A stretch of DNA of 64,000 nt, taken from positions 128,613 to 192,612 of the forward strand of contig NZ_JAOXLP010000006.1 in NCBI RefSeq assembly GCF_025791835.1. Direction: 5' to 3'. The stretch comes from Roseomonas xinghualingensis. Its GTDB lineage: Bacteria > Pseudomonadota > Alphaproteobacteria > Acetobacterales > Acetobacteraceae. A program made the position numbers and the translations under genes. The notes under the pieces were generated by a model, which was not told where the DNA came from, ran no database searches, and was given only the letters and a program-made list of their open reading frames with translations. This document shows, one piece after another, positions 8,336 to 18,410 of the stretch; position 1 is the stretch's first letter; every line of letters starts with the position of its first letter.

Positions 8336-9166
8336 TCAGCGGAAGAGGCTCAGGAGGCTCTGCGGCGCCTGGTTGGCGATGCTGAGCGACTGCGTGCCGA
8401 GCTGCTGCTTGATCTGCAACGCCTGAAGCTTCGCACTCTCCTTCGCAAGATCCGCATCGACCAGCGCACCCAGCCCCGCCTCAAGGGAGGACATCTTCTC
8501 CTTGTTGTAGGACACCTGCCCCGCCAGGTAGCTGTTGTTGTTGCCGAAGGTGTTCAGCGCGGTGTTCACGGCCGCCATCTTCGTCGAGAAGTCGCCACCC
8601 GAGGCCAGGGCCGATGCCGCGGCCGCCGCAGTCGTCGGCGCATTTGCGATCGTCAGCGATGCGCCATCCACAGCCGCCAAGGTGTAGGTGGTGCCACTTT
8701 CGTTGCGTACCGTCGCAATATCGCCGCCACCCGAGGCAGCAGAGGTGCTGAGCAGGGTGCGGCCATTGTAGGTGGCATCCGCGATGTAGTTCGTAACCTG
8801 CGTCTGCAGCGATGTGTATTGCGACTCGTACTGCGTGCGCTGCGTGTCGGAGAGCGTTCCGTCCGCCAGCTTCACCAGCACGCCACGGAGGCTGCTCATG
8901 GCCTCGGAAACCTTGGTCAGGCCCGAGAGGGTAGTGTCCAGAATCCCCTGCACACCGCCGATCTGCTCATTGGCTGAGGTGAGGCCGGCAATGTCGGCTC
9001 GCACGGACTGGGCGACGGCGAAGGCCGCACCGTCATCCTTGGCATCCGCCACCCGGTACCCGGTGGAAATGCGCTTTTGTGTTGCCGACAGGGCGTCATT
9101 CGTCCTGTTCAGCGACTGCAGCGCGACCTGCGCGCCAATATTCGTGTTGACCGAGTTCAGGGCCAT
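8336..9166 (-). CDS. fliC: Flagellin
   Basis: 276 residues, a compact flagellin. The conserved N-terminal D0/D1 part (ALNSVNTNIGAQVALQSLN, then QKRISTGYRVADAKDDGAA) and C-terminal D0 part (LQIKQQLGTQSLSIANQAP...LLSLFR) flank a short variable middle. It polymerises into the external filament after export by the flagellar type III apparatus. The family start MALN at 9166 is chosen over an ATG 11 codons upstream. The middle is short, so the surface-exposed region is small. Confidence 0.95.
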   Translation of the reverse strand: MALNSVNTNIGAQVALQSLNRTNDALSATQKRISTGYRVADAKDDGAAFAVAQSVRADIAGLTSANEQIGGVQGILDTTLSGLTKVSEAMSSLRGVLVKLADGTLSDTQRTQYESQYTSLQTQVTNYIADATYNGRTLLSTSAASGGGDIATVRNESGTTYTLAAVDGASLTIANAPTTAAAAASALASGGDFSTKMAAVNTALNTFGNNNSYLAGQVSYNKEKMSSLEAGLGALVDADLAKESAKLQALQIKQQLGTQSLSIANQAPQSLLSLFR

Positions 9167-9286
9167 GTCTTGCCCCTTTCCTGTGCCGCGGCGGTCCATC
9201 CCGGACTGCCACCCGTTGCGCTCCGCCTTTTGCGGTATCGAGCCATCCTGTCCTGGCGCGGGTTAACGGGGGTTGAATCGAAAGGG

Positions 9287-10363
9287 TCAGCGCAGGAACT
9301 GGGTCAGTGACAATCCGGAGAGCATGGAGAGCGCCTGCCAGGAGGCCTGGAGGCGTGTCTGGGTGTCCTGCATGGCAACCAGGGTGGCGGCCAGGTCCAC
9401 CTCCTCCACATCCGCGAGCTGGCCGCTGAGCGTCACCTTCAGATCGGCATGGCGCGTGCGTGCCGCCTCCAGCCGCGCCTCGGACTGGCCGAGAGCGCCG
9501 GCCTCCTCGCCCAATCCGGTCATCGCGGATTTCAGCCCCGCCTTCACGCTCTCCATCACCGCGTCGAAATCGCCGCCAGCAGCCGTCTTGTCGGCGGTGA
9601 GGGAAGCGAGCGTCATCAGGCCGCGCAACAGGTCGCGCGACCAGCCTCCCGCCTCGCTTCCCGCCGTGCCGGCGGCGGCGTTGCGACTGGCGAAGAGGCC
9701 GGTTCGCACCACCTCCCCATCGCCCACGGCCGTGCCTGTGCGGGGTTCGGTCAGCCCGCGCCCCGGATCCACCGCATAGTCGGAGAAAGGCGTCTCTCCA
9801 GCATTGGTGCTCTGCGCGGCGGCCAGGGTGGCGGCCAGGACCGTTGCACTGTTCCCAGGTGCCAGCGAGGCGGTGGCGGAAGCGATGGCAGCGGCCATCG
9901 GCGTGCCCATGATCCCGGCGGGATCGGGAATGGGCGGGTTCGCGATATCAGCGCCGCCGAAGATGAATTCACCGGCATGCTTCTCGTTCAACAGGGCTGC
10001 CACCTCCTGGATCGCTTCCCGGGCGCTGCCAGCCAGGGCGGTGATGCGGGTGGAATCGGCCCGGGTGATCTTGCCGGCCTCGGTGAGGAACTGCTCGGCG
10101 ATTGTGGAGAGACGCTCCAGCGCCTCCTGCGCGGCACCCGTGCGGCCAAGGGCCCGGTCGATCGTCACGGCATGGGTGTCGCGCCGCGCGATCTCCGCGC
10201 GCAGGCTGATGGCGCGCCCGGCATCCCCCGCGATCTCACCGTAATAGGTACCGCGCCGGCCATCCACGCTCTGGGCGGAGAGGGTTTCAAGTTGTGCCTT
10301 CAGCAGGGCCGATTGCCCGACCAGCCGCGAGAGCGCGCCATTGGGGATGCCCGTGATTGCCAT
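9287..10363 (-). CDS. flgL: Hook-filament junction protein FlgL
   Basis: 358 residues, flagellin-like at both ends (LSRLVGQSALLKAQLETLSAQ at the start; VEEVDLAATLVAMQDTQTRLQASWQAL near the C-terminus). FlgL caps the junction between hook and filament with FlgK. The ATG at 10363 overlaps the flgK stop (ATGA), so both are translated from one message. Confidence 0.9.
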   Translation of the reverse strand: MAITGIPNGALSRLVGQSALLKAQLETLSAQSVDGRRGTYYGEIAGDAGRAISLRAEIARRDTHAVTIDRALGRTGAAQEALERLSTIAEQFLTEAGKITRADSTRITALAGSAREAIQEVAALLNEKHAGEFIFGGADIANPPIPDPAGIMGTPMAAAIASATASLAPGNSATVLAATLAAAQSTNAGETPFSDYAVDPGRGLTEPRTGTAVGDGEVVRTGLFASRNAAAGTAGSEAGGWSRDLLRGLMTLASLTADKTAAGGDFDAVMESVKAGLKSAMTGLGEEAGALGQSEARLEAARTRHADLKVTLSGQLADVEEVDLAATLVAMQDTQTRLQASWQALSMLSGLSLTQFLR

Positions 10364-11886
10364 CACCGCACCGCCTGGAAGAGGGTATCGTACATGGTCT
10401 GCACCGCCGAGAGCAGGCGGGCATTCGCGGCATAGGCGGTCTGCAGCGTGACCATCGCGGCCAGTTCCTTGTCCATGTCCACGCCCGAGCGCTCGGCGAA
10501 GCGGGTTTCCAGGGAGGTGAGCAGATCCCCTGAGGCGGAGCCTGCCTCCTCTGCCTCGGCCCGCGCGGCGGTCTGGGTGGCGACAAGCTGGGCGGCATAG
10601 TCGCCGAGGCTGCGCGCCGTGCGCAGGCTGGAGGCAAGGCTGCCATCCGGCCCGAGGCCAGAGGAAGCGAAGGCAGGATGCGCGTTTCCGGGAGAGGCTT
10701 CGGCGCCGAAGGTCCGGTTCAGCACGCGGTCGATGAGGGTGGTGAAGGCGGCGGGGCCTCCTGGGGCATTGGGGGTGAAGGCGGTGGGGCCGGCCGCGCT
10801 GCCTGCCACGGCATGGGTGCCGTCGCGCACAAGACCAGGGCTGGACAGGAGGGCCGGGTTCACCCGCAGGGAGGCGGCGAAGCCGATCCATCCGCCTGTG
10901 GAATAGGCACTGGCCGGGTTCAGCACCATGCCGCCATCGCCGGTGAAAAGGGTCAGCCCCTGCGCGTCGAAGCGCGCGGCGAGGTTGGCGGCGGAGATAT
11001 CCAACTCCGCCTGGGCGAGCGGCAGTTCCTTGTCGCGCAGCGCGGCATAGGCCGCGAGGGTCCCGTTGCCGAGGCGGTTGGTCACGTCGCTGCCGTTCAG
11101 CAGCACACCCGGCAGCGTGCCGCCCCCGCCATGGAAGGACTGCACGCCGAGGGTGGCGGCTTCCATCGAGAAAGGGCCGGTTTCCTGGCGCAGCGGCAGA
11201 GTCAGCCCACCAGCGGTGATCAGCACCACATTCCCATCTGGCTGCGACACGGCGCGGACCTGCATGATGGAGGAAATGGTGGCGATGGCCTGGTCGCGCC
11301 GGTCCTCCAGCTCCGCCGTGCTCATCCCCTGGGCGCGCAGGGGCAGGATCTGGTCGGTGATGCCGGAGACCTGCCGCAACGCTTCGTTCAGCGTGGCGAC
11401 ATCCCGCACCATGGAATCCTGCGCCTCCTGCCTGGCGGCGAGGATGGCGGTGGAGACGGTGTTATAGCGCCCGGCCAGATCCCCTGCCGCATCGGTGACA
11501 CCGGCCTGGAGCAGCGCATCAGACGGATCGCCGCGCAGGGCGACGAAGGCATCACCCAGGGCCGAGGTGAGGTCGCCGACCGAATCGCCCGTGGCGCCAT
11601 GGGCAATCTCCACGCCGCTGAGCAGGCGGGCACGGGCGGCGGAAGCATCGGCTGCGGCACGCGCAGCGTTCATCTGCGTGACCAGCGCCGTATCCACCGC
11701 ACGCGTCGCCTCCAGGCTGCGCACGCCGGAGGCAAGGGACCCGGGCGTCGCCGCGGCACCCTCGATCTCCTTGCGTGTGTATCCGGGCGTTGCCGCATTC
11801 GCGACATTGGAAGCCGATTGCGCGAGCTGCTTGTTGACATGCGCCAGGCCGCTTCGTGCGATGGACAAGGCAAGGTCCAGGCTCAT
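10363..11886 (-). CDS. flgK: Hook-associated protein FlgK
   Basis: 507 residues. The N-terminal SLDLALSIARSGLAHVNKQLAQSASNVANAATPGYTRK is the rod/hook/HAP signature, and the C-terminal GVDMDKELAAMVTLQTAYAANARLLSAVQTMYDTLFQAV is the FlgK end. It is the first junction protein between hook and filament and is exported without a signal peptide. It lies 55 bases after flgE, transcribed the same way. Confidence 0.94.
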   Translation of the reverse strand: MSLDLALSIARSGLAHVNKQLAQSASNVANAATPGYTRKEIEGAAATPGSLASGVRSLEATRAVDTALVTQMNAARAAADASAARARLLSGVEIAHGATGDSVGDLTSALGDAFVALRGDPSDALLQAGVTDAAGDLAGRYNTVSTAILAARQEAQDSMVRDVATLNEALRQVSGITDQILPLRAQGMSTAELEDRRDQAIATISSIMQVRAVSQPDGNVVLITAGGLTLPLRQETGPFSMEAATLGVQSFHGGGGTLPGVLLNGSDVTNRLGNGTLAAYAALRDKELPLAQAELDISAANLAARFDAQGLTLFTGDGGMVLNPASAYSTGGWIGFAASLRVNPALLSSPGLVRDGTHAVAGSAAGPTAFTPNAPGGPAAFTTLIDRVLNRTFGAEASPGNAHPAFASSGLGPDGSLASSLRTARSLGDYAAQLVATQTAARAEAEEAGSASGDLLTSLETRFAERSGVDMDKELAAMVTLQTAYAANARLLSAVQTMYDTLFQAVR

Positions 11887-11941
11887 CCGCTCCGCTCTCC
11901 TGCCGCTTTCGTCATACCGGTGGGTTCAGGCTTCGCCGGAC

Positions 11942-13246
11942 CTAGCGGCGCATGTTGAGCGTGTCCTGCAGCAGCTCGTCCGAGACGGTGACGATGCGCG
12001 TATTCGCCGAATAGGCGCGCTGCGCGAGGATGAGCTTCGAGAATTCCGAGGCGATGTCGACATTCGAGCTTTCCAGCGAGGAGGTGACGATCTTGCCACT
12101 GCCATTCGATGAGGCGTCGTTCACCCGTGCCTCGCCGCTTTCGGTGGTTCGGAGATAGGCCTGGCCATCCGCCTTCTGCAGCTTGTCCGGATCGGAGAAG
12201 GAGACGATGGGCACGCGGCCGATCGTGCGGGACTGGCCGTTGTCGTAATTTACCGTCAGGTCGCCATTGTCGCCGAGCGAGACGGTGGAGAAGCTCCCGA
12301 GCGGCACGCCGTCCTGCCAGATGTCGCGCAGCGTGTATTCCTGGCCGGAATACTGGGTGACGCCGGAGGCACGGCCGAAATTGCCCATGTTCAATTGAAT
12401 GGTCTGCGGCCCCTGGCCGAAATCGGCGGTGAAGCTGACACTGGCCGGATCGCCGGGAACCGCGGCGCTGCCCGTCAGATTGTTCGCGGCACCGAAGGAG
12501 CCGATGGTGCCCGCGGGGTTTGTGGCGCTGGCGGCGGCGCCGAAATTCACCTCGATGCTGCGTGTGGCGATGGCGGGCGTCGTCGTATCGTTGGGGATAC
12601 TCATCTCCAGTCGCCACTGGTTGGTGCCGATATGGGTCCAGGTCATGTCCACCGCATGCAGGCGGCCAAGGCTGTCATAGACCTGCATCTGCGACGGCAC
12701 CGGCACGGTGGTGTTGTCCGCCGGCAGGTTGGCGGAGAGATTCACGTTGTTCGTCGGCACCGGGTTGTAGACCGATTGGTCCACGCGCAGCGGCTGGATG
12801 GTGGAGCGATCGGGATTACCTTCTGTATCCGCCTGCCAGCCTTGCAGGTAATAGCCCTGGCCGTTCACCAGATAGCCATCCGTGTTCATCTTGAAGTCAC
12901 CGGCGCGGGTGTAGAAGGTGCGCGCATCGAAGACCGGCTGCCCGTCCTCCGTGCCACGCGGCAGGGCGACGGCGAACATGCCCTGCCCCGCGATCGCCAT
13001 GGCCAGCGGGTTGTCCGAGGGCTGTACCGTGCCCTGCACGGAATTCGTGTAATCCGGCCGCGCGATGACCGATCCTGGCTGGTTCACCTGCTTGGTGGAG
13101 CGGGTGACATAGGACACGAAATTCGTATCCGTGCGCTTGAAGCCGGTGGTCTGGCTGTTGGCGACATTGTCCGCCACATGGCCCAGCGCGCGTGCCTGGG
13201 CGGTGAGGCCGCTGATGGCGGTGTTCATCGAGGCGTAGAGCGACAT
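11942..13246 (-). CDS. flgE: Flagellar hook protein FlgE
   Basis: 434 residues. Start MSLYASMNTAISGL, then ALGHVADNVANSQTTGFKR, is the hook-protein N-terminus, and SSLESSNVDIASEFSKLILAQRAYSANTRIV the C-terminal coil. It builds the curved hook outside the cell. The start at 13246 sits about 57 bases behind the predicted start of a sigma-54 promoter. Heads the flgE-flgK-flgL group. Confidence 0.95.
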   Translation of the reverse strand: MSLYASMNTAISGLTAQARALGHVADNVANSQTTGFKRTDTNFVSYVTRSTKQVNQPGSVIARPDYTNSVQGTVQPSDNPLAMAIAGQGMFAVALPRGTEDGQPVFDARTFYTRAGDFKMNTDGYLVNGQGYYLQGWQADTEGNPDRSTIQPLRVDQSVYNPVPTNNVNLSANLPADNTTVPVPSQMQVYDSLGRLHAVDMTWTHIGTNQWRLEMSIPNDTTTPAIATRSIEVNFGAAASATNPAGTIGSFGAANNLTGSAAVPGDPASVSFTADFGQGPQTIQLNMGNFGRASGVTQYSGQEYTLRDIWQDGVPLGSFSTVSLGDNGDLTVNYDNGQSRTIGRVPIVSFSDPDKLQKADGQAYLRTTESGEARVNDASSNGSGKIVTSSLESSNVDIASEFSKLILAQRAYSANTRIVTVSDELLQDTLNMRR

Positions 13247-13315
13247 TCCAGGCTCCGTGACGGCTGGGGAGTTGCGGCGCGGCACGGGCATGCCGCGGCG
13301 GGCAGCGTGCCGGGC

Positions 13316-13330
13316 GCAATGGCCGTGCCA
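13316..13330 (-). promoter_or_regulatory. Sigma-54 promoter for flgE
   Basis: Read on the minus strand the site is TGGCACGGCCATTGC, a near-perfect -24/-12 element (TGGCAC-N5-TTGC). The flgE ATG is 70 bases downstream of its -12 end. Hook genes under sigma-54 and FlbD are the rule in Caulobacter-type hierarchies, and flbD is in this island. Confidence 0.8.
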
Positions 13331-13425
13331 GGGATATGGCGGGAAGACCGGGGCGACGGGTGCCGGGTGGCGGCAAAGCCTGCCGGGCGGATGGCCGGGA
13401 TTGCCGGCATTTCCGCGGCACGGGC

Positions 13426-13440
13426 TGGCAAAGCGCTTGC
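13426..13440 (+). promoter_or_regulatory. Sigma-54 promoter for fliK
   Basis: TGGCAAAGCGCTTGC: GG-N10-GC with TGGCA and TTGC boxes. It points to fliK, whose ATG is 48 bases past the -12. With the opposed site at 13316-13330 it makes a divergent pair 95 bases apart, so one upstream activator cluster could serve both. Confidence 0.75.
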
Positions 13441-13487
13441 GGATGGGCTGGTCGGTCCATGCCACGGACCGGAGGACGGAGCCCATC

Positions 13488-14945
13488 ATGGACGCGCTGG
13501 AAAGCCTGCCGACGAGCGTGCCGCCTTCCGGAAGCGGCGCTGCGGCAGGCGTTGGGACCGGCGGCTTCGCTCAGGCGCTGGGGAATGCCTTGGGCACTGT
13601 TGCGGCCAATGCTCTGGAAATGGCTCCAGCGAATGCGCCACGCAGCGCAGTGCCCGGCATTGCCGTTCCTGTACCCGGACTGGCTGACATGAAGCCGGCA
13701 TCGGGTGCTGTCCCGTCACTTCCGGACGGGCACCCATTGCCGAAGGGAGACGCCAAGGCCGGTGTGCCCCCCGGACCGTCGCCAAGCCTGCCCGCATCAG
13801 CCCCTGCTGCGCCGGGCGCGGCAGCTCCCGACCTCCCCTTCCCGGTCGCAGAGACTTCGGATGACGCATCGCCAACGAATGACGAGGCTACGGCGGATGC
13901 ACCGCTGCCTTCCGGAATCGAGCGTCCCGCCCCCACCCCAGGGACCACTGCGGAACTGCAGGTGCCAGAAGCCATGGTGCCGGCAGAGGCATCGCACTCC
14001 GTAGAAGGGGCGGTTGAGAGTGTGGCAGGACACTCTCCTGCCCTCCTGCACTCAGCGCCTCGCTCCACCCCGCCCGCCATGGAGCAGAGCGATCCGGCCA
14101 TGGCAATGGCTGCGATGGCCACGCCGCCGGCCAATCCAGCGGCGGCATTTGCCAGGCAGGCCGCTGGGACGGAAATGGCGGCTCTGAACGAGCGGTCCTC
14201 CGTTCCAGGCCGTATGAGCCCATCCGGGCATGATCCGGTTATCGGGGCGGCTCCTCCGGCAAGGGGCGGCGATGGCAACCCTCCGATGGAGGCGCCCAGC
14301 ATGGGGGGCGCCGCAGAGCCGGCAGCGCAGATGGTGCCTGGAACAGCTTCGGAAGTCCCGGCAGGCATGGCGGCGACCCCGGCGGCCGAGCCGCAGACCT
14401 CGCCCCTCACCATCCCCTCCGTGCTCTCGATGCTGCCGGCGGTGCCCTCCGCCTTGGCGGCGTCTCCCCAGGCGTCGGAATCCCTCATCACACCTCGCCT
14501 CAGGCCCCAGTTGGCACCAAGCGAGCAGGTTTCGCCGGTTGCCATCGCCCTGTCCCTGGGGGGCGGCAAGGAGGGGCGGATTGCCCTTGTCCTGGACCCG
14601 GCCGAACTGGGCCGGGTGGAGGTCACGGTGGAACGCATCGGTGACGCCACGCGGGTGCAGGTCGCCGCGGAACGGCCGGAGACGCTGGCCCTGCTGGCAC
14701 GCGACAGCTCCGCGCTGGACCGCGCGCTGGGCGGCGCGGGGATCGGCGCGGAAGGCGGGCGCAGCCTCGGCTTCTCGCTGCTGGGCGGGGATGCAGGCGG
14801 GCAGGCCATGGGCGGCGGCGCCCAGGAAGACGCGCGAAAATCCGGCCGGGGCTGGCATGGCCCCGCACAGGACAGGAATGGCGCGCGCCAGGACCATGAC
14901 ATGCAGCGCCGGGCCCTGCTCGGCCTGCTCGACATCGCGATCTGA
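13488..14945 (+). CDS. fliK: Flagellar hook-length control protein FliK
   Basis: 485 residues. The first 330 or so are a Pro/Ala/Ser-rich, low-complexity stretch, as in other FliK proteins. The C-terminal Flg_hook domain is clear (GKEGRIALVLDPAELGRVEV, then VQVAAERPETLALLARDSSALDRAL). FliK measures hook length and switches the export gate from hook to filament substrates through FlhB. The start is the ATG at 13488 after the sigma-54 promoter. A long antisense open frame covers this gene and is an artefact of composition. Confidence 0.88.
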   Translation: MDALESLPTSVPPSGSGAAAGVGTGGFAQALGNALGTVAANALEMAPANAPRSAVPGIAVPVPGLADMKPASGAVPSLPDGHPLPKGDAKAGVPPGPSPSLPASAPAAPGAAAPDLPFPVAETSDDASPTNDEATADAPLPSGIERPAPTPGTTAELQVPEAMVPAEASHSVEGAVESVAGHSPALLHSAPRSTPPAMEQSDPAMAMAAMATPPANPAAAFARQAAGTEMAALNERSSVPGRMSPSGHDPVIGAAPPARGGDGNPPMEAPSMGGAAEPAAQMVPGTASEVPAGMAATPAAEPQTSPLTIPSVLSMLPAVPSALAASPQASESLITPRLRPQLAPSEQVSPVAIALSLGGGKEGRIALVLDPAELGRVEVTVERIGDATRVQVAAERPETLALLARDSSALDRALGGAGIGAEGGRSLGFSLLGGDAGGQAMGGGAQEDARKSGRGWHGPAQDRNGARQDHDMQRRALLGLLDIAI

Positions 14946-14957
14946 GGGAAGAGACTC

Positions 14958-15620
14958 ATGGCCGTTTCGGGCACCACCGCCACCGGCGCCGCGGCATCCG
15001 CCGCCGCCACATCCAGCGCGCAACTGGCGGGCAGCTTCGACAACTTCCTGACCCTGCTGACGACGCAGCTGAAGAACCAATCGCCGACCGATCCACTGGA
15101 TACCAACCAGATGACGGCGCAGCTGGTGCAGTTCGCCTCGGTCGAGCAGCAGATTTCGATGAACAAGAACCTGGAGCAGATGGTCTCGCTGCAGCAGGCA
15201 GCGCAGCTTACCGCCGCCGCGCCGATGCTGGGGCAGCGGGTGGAGGTGAGCGGGGATACCCTGCCGCTGCAGGACGGCGGCGCGACGATCCGCCTGCCGG
15301 CGGCAGGCCATGCGCGGATGGCGCGGGTGGCGGTGATGGACAGCAGCGGCAGGACGGTTCGGGAAGCGCAGGTGATGCTCGGCACCGCCGCGCAGGAGTG
15401 GCGCTGGGACGGCCGCGATTCCACCGGCAAGCAGCTCACCGACGGCGCCTATAAGGTGGCGGTGACCGGCTCGGACAGCAATGGCGGCAGCGCGGCCGTG
15501 GACTTCACCATGATCGGCACGGCCACTGCGGCGGAGCGCAACAAGGGCGTACTGACGCTGCGGATGGGCGCGGCGAGCTATGGCTTCGATGCGGTGCGCT
15601 CCATCACCGGCGGAAGATGA
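14958..15620 (+). CDS. flgD: Hook assembly scaffold FlgD
   Basis: 220 residues. N-terminal FDNFLTLLTTQLKNQSPTDPLDTNQMTAQLVQFASVEQQI is the FlgD export/capping signature. The C-terminal part (MDSSGRTVREAQVMLG and EWRWDGRDSTGKQLTDGAYKVAV) is the FlgD Ig-like/tudor region. It caps the growing hook. Twelve bases after fliK. Confidence 0.94.
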   Translation: MAVSGTTATGAAASAAATSSAQLAGSFDNFLTLLTTQLKNQSPTDPLDTNQMTAQLVQFASVEQQISMNKNLEQMVSLQQAAQLTAAAPMLGQRVEVSGDTLPLQDGGATIRLPAAGHARMARVAVMDSSGRTVREAQVMLGTAAQEWRWDGRDSTGKQLTDGAYKVAVTGSDSNGGSAAVDFTMIGTATAAERNKGVLTLRMGAASYGFDAVRSITGGR

Positions 15621-15773
15621 TCCGGCAGGCGTAACCGTCCCTTAACCGCCCACCCGGCAAAGCTTGCCGGGCCGGCAGGATGCCGGTGCAAGGGGGCCGC
15701 TTTCATGCGCCGTGGATCGACCCGGAACTTGATCGGATCCGGCCGCGTCAGGCGGCTGGCGGGACGGGGCTGA

Positions 15774-17417
15774 ATGGCCGGGTTCCTTGCCCAGCTCCGC
15801 GCGCTCGGGGCACTCCGCCTGGGTGCCATGGCAGCAGTCGCGCTGGCGGTACTCGGGCTGCTTGGCTGGTTCGGGATGCGCGCCGGGCAACCAGGCATGG
15901 CCCTTCTTTATGCGGAACTGGATCCGCGCGATGCGGGGGCGGTGGTCGCCGCGCTCGACCGGCAGAAGGTTGCCTATCACCTGGGCCATGGCGGCACCTC
16001 CATCATGGTGCCCGAGGAAATGGTGCCGCGCCTGAGGCTTTCCCTGGCGCGTGAAGGCCTGCCCGCCGGCGGCAGCGTGGGCTGGGAGATCTTCGATCGC
16101 GGCGAGAGCCTGACGACGACCCCCTTCCAGCAGGATGTGAACCGGTTGCGCGCCATGGAAGGCGAGCTGTCGCGCACCATCCGTGGCCTGGCCGGCGTGC
16201 GAGCCGCGCGGGTGCATCTCGTACTGCCCCGGCGCGAGGCTTTCTCCCGCCAGCAGGCTGAGGCCCAGGCAAGCGTGGTGCTGACCATGCAGGGCATTCA
16301 GCGCCTGGACCGCGAAGGGGTGCAGGCGGTGCTGCATCTGGTTGCCACGGCTGTACCGGGGCTGCAGGCACGCAATGTGTCCATCGTAGACAGCCGGGGC
16401 GAGTTGCTGGCGCGCGGCGGCCAGGCGCTGAACGGCCCGGCCGCCGCGGCGACGCAGGAGGAGATGCGGCGCGCCGAGGGCCTGCGGATCGCCCGTGCCG
16501 TGGAGGAAATGCTGGAGCGCAGCCTGGGTCCCGGCCGCGTGCGGGCCGAAGCGGCGGTGGAGATGGATTTCGACCGCATCCAGACCACCGAGGAGCGCTT
16601 CGATCCCGAGAACCAGGTGGCACGCAGCGTGCAGAGCAGCCAGGAGCAGTCTCGCGGCGCGGAAAGCGGCAATGTCTCGGTCGCCAACCAACTGCCGGGC
16701 GCGGAGCCTGCGGGCGGCAATTCAAGCCAAGAGAACAAGTCCGAGGAAACGACGAATTACGAGATCGGCAAGACGGTGCGGAGCACGCTGCGCGAGCATC
16801 CGGTGCTGCGCCGCCTTTCCGTCGCCGTGCTGGTCGATGGCGTGTGGGAAGGGACGCCGCCATCCTTCCGCGAGCGCAGTGCGGATGAGCTTGCCCGTAT
16901 CGGCACGCTGGTACGGAGCGCCATCGGCTTCGACGAGCGGCGTGGCGACCGTGTGGAAGTCGTCTCCATGCGCTTCGCATTGCCGGAAGGCGGGGACAAC
17001 GCGCCTGAGGCCGGCCTGCTGGGGCTGGGGATCGGCCCGGCGACCCTCGCGCGGCTGGTGGAGTCGGCGATCTATGCGGTGGTGGCGCTGATCGCGATCC
17101 TGCTTGTCGCGCGGCCCATGGCGAAGCGGCTGACGGCGGCTCTCGTGCCGCAGCCGGCCCTGGCCGGGATCGGTCCGGACGGGCCGGCACTGCCGGGCGC
17201 GGGCATGGCTGGGGCCATCGCCGGTCCCGGCGCGGTGGCTGGCGCGCTTGCGGCCCCCGCTGCCCGGCTGCCGGGCGAGGACGAAATGGTCAGCCTGGAC
17301 AATGTGCAGGGGCAACTCCGCGCCTCATCCGTCGCACGGGTGAACGCCCTGATGGAGGCGCATCCGGATGAGGCGCTGACCGTGATGCGCCGCTGGCTGG
17401 CGCCCGAGGAGAACTGA
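15774..17417 (+). CDS. fliF: MS-ring protein FliF
   Basis: 547 residues. Two transmembrane segments (about residues 18-38 and again near 425-445) bracket the periplasmic ring-building domains. [22 protein letters not shown] and [34 protein letters not shown] are YscJ/FliF motifs. The C-terminal tail, [34 protein letters not shown], is the FliG-binding helix. The 153-base gap before it holds a hairpin (CCCGGCAA/TTGCCGGG at 15653-15671) without a T run. Confidence 0.95.
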   Translation: MAGFLAQLRALGALRLGAMAAVALAVLGLLGWFGMRAGQPGMALLYAELDPRDAGAVVAALDRQKVAYHLGHGGTSIMVPEEMVPRLRLSLAREGLPAGGSVGWEIFDRGESLTTTPFQQDVNRLRAMEGELSRTIRGLAGVRAARVHLVLPRREAFSRQQAEAQASVVLTMQGIQRLDREGVQAVLHLVATAVPGLQARNVSIVDSRGELLARGGQALNGPAAAATQEEMRRAEGLRIARAVEEMLERSLGPGRVRAEAAVEMDFDRIQTTEERFDPENQVARSVQSSQEQSRGAESGNVSVANQLPGAEPAGGNSSQENKSEETTNYEIGKTVRSTLREHPVLRRLSVAVLVDGVWEGTPPSFRERSADELARIGTLVRSAIGFDERRGDRVEVVSMRFALPEGGDNAPEAGLLGLGIGPATLARLVESAIYAVVALIAILLVARPMAKRLTAALVPQPALAGIGPDGPALPGAGMAGAIAGPGAVAGALAAPAARLPGEDEMVSLDNVQGQLRASSVARVNALMEAHPDEALTVMRRWLAPEEN

Positions 17418-17419
17418 CG

Positions 17420-18409
17420 ATGCATCTCACCGGCCCGCAGAAGGCGGCCGTCCTTCTCCTGACACTGGCCGACAGGCATTCGGAAAAGCTTTTCGCCCGG
17501 CTGCATGAGGATGAGATCAAGGATGTCTCCATCGCCATGGCGACTCTGGGCGCGGTGGACGCGTCCGTCGTGGAGACGATCTGCAAGGAGTTCTGCGAGA
17601 ACCTCGGCGCCACCGGCAAGCTCATCGGCTCCTATGAAACCACGGAGCGGATGCTGCTGAAGACGCTTCCGCCCGACCGGGTTGCGCAGATCATGGAGGA
17701 GATCCGCGGCCCCGCCGGGCGGACCATGTGGGACAAGCTGGGCAATGTCTCCGAGTCGGTGCTCGCGAACTACCTGAAGAACGAATACCCGCAAACCGTC
17801 GCGGTCGTGCTCTCGAAGGTGCGTCCGGACCATGCGGCGCGCGTGCTGGCCCTGTTGCCCGAAGGCTTCGCCATGGAGGTGGTGATGCGGATGCTCCGCA
17901 TGGAGACCGTGCAGAAGGAAGCGCTGGAAGGCGTGGAGCGCACGCTGAAGATGGAGTTCATGAGCAATCTGGCCCGCTCCCACCGCCAGGACAGCCATGA
18001 GGTGATGGCCGACATCTTCAACAATCTGGACCGCGCCGCCGAAGGGCGGATCATGGCCGCGCTGGAGGAGCGCAACCGCGAGAGCGCCGAGCGCATCCGC
18101 GCCCTGATGTTCACCTTCGACGATCTGATACGGCTGGACGGCCCGGGCGTGCAGCTCCTCCTGCGCAGCGTGGACAAGGAGAAGCTGGCCCTGGCGCTGA
18201 AGGGCGCGAGTGACACGCTGAAGGAGATGTTCTTCCGCAACCTGTCGGAACGGGCCGCGAAGATGCTGAAGGACGACATCGCGGCCCTGGGCGCCGTGCG
18301 GCTGCGCGACGTTGACGAGGCGCAGGCGATCATGGTCGCGACCGCGAAGGATCTGGCGGCCACTGGCCAGATCCTGCTCGATGATGGGCAGGAGGCGATG
18401 ATCGCCTGA
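17420..18409 (+). CDS. fliG: Motor switch protein FliG
   Basis: 329 residues, full length. [26 protein letters not shown] opens the N-terminal FliF-binding domain. [27 protein letters not shown] is the middle EHPQ-type motif (here EYPQ), and [44 protein letters not shown] is the charged C-terminal torque helix. It forms the C-ring rotor that meets the stator. Two bases after fliF. Confidence 0.96.
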   Translation: MHLTGPQKAAVLLLTLADRHSEKLFARLHEDEIKDVSIAMATLGAVDASVVETICKEFCENLGATGKLIGSYETTERMLLKTLPPDRVAQIMEEIRGPAGRTMWDKLGNVSESVLANYLKNEYPQTVAVVLSKVRPDHAARVLALLPEGFAMEVVMRMLRMETVQKEALEGVERTLKMEFMSNLARSHRQDSHEVMADIFNNLDRAAEGRIMAALEERNRESAERIRALMFTFDDLIRLDGPGVQLLLRSVDKEKLALALKGASDTLKEMFFRNLSERAAKMLKDDIAALGAVRLRDVDEAQAIMVATAKDLAATGQILLDDGQEAMIA

Positions 18410-18410
18410 C

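Noticed and set aside
9219..9236. Possible sigma-54 promoter for flagellin (minus strand TGGCTCGATACCGC and nearby)
   Set aside because: GG and GC are nine bases apart instead of ten, a spacing that normally kills sigma-54 promoters. Flagellin control stays open.
13571..15439. Long open frame of 622 codons on the minus strand over fliK and flgD
   Set aside because: It mirrors the real genes in a high-GC genome where antisense stops are rare. It has no family motif or ribosome site, while fliK and flgD have recognisable domains.
15670..15684. GG-N10-GC match upstream of fliF
   Set aside because: Spacing fits but the boxes (CGGGCC and ATGC) match the consensus poorly; chance hits of GG-N10-GC are common at this GC content.
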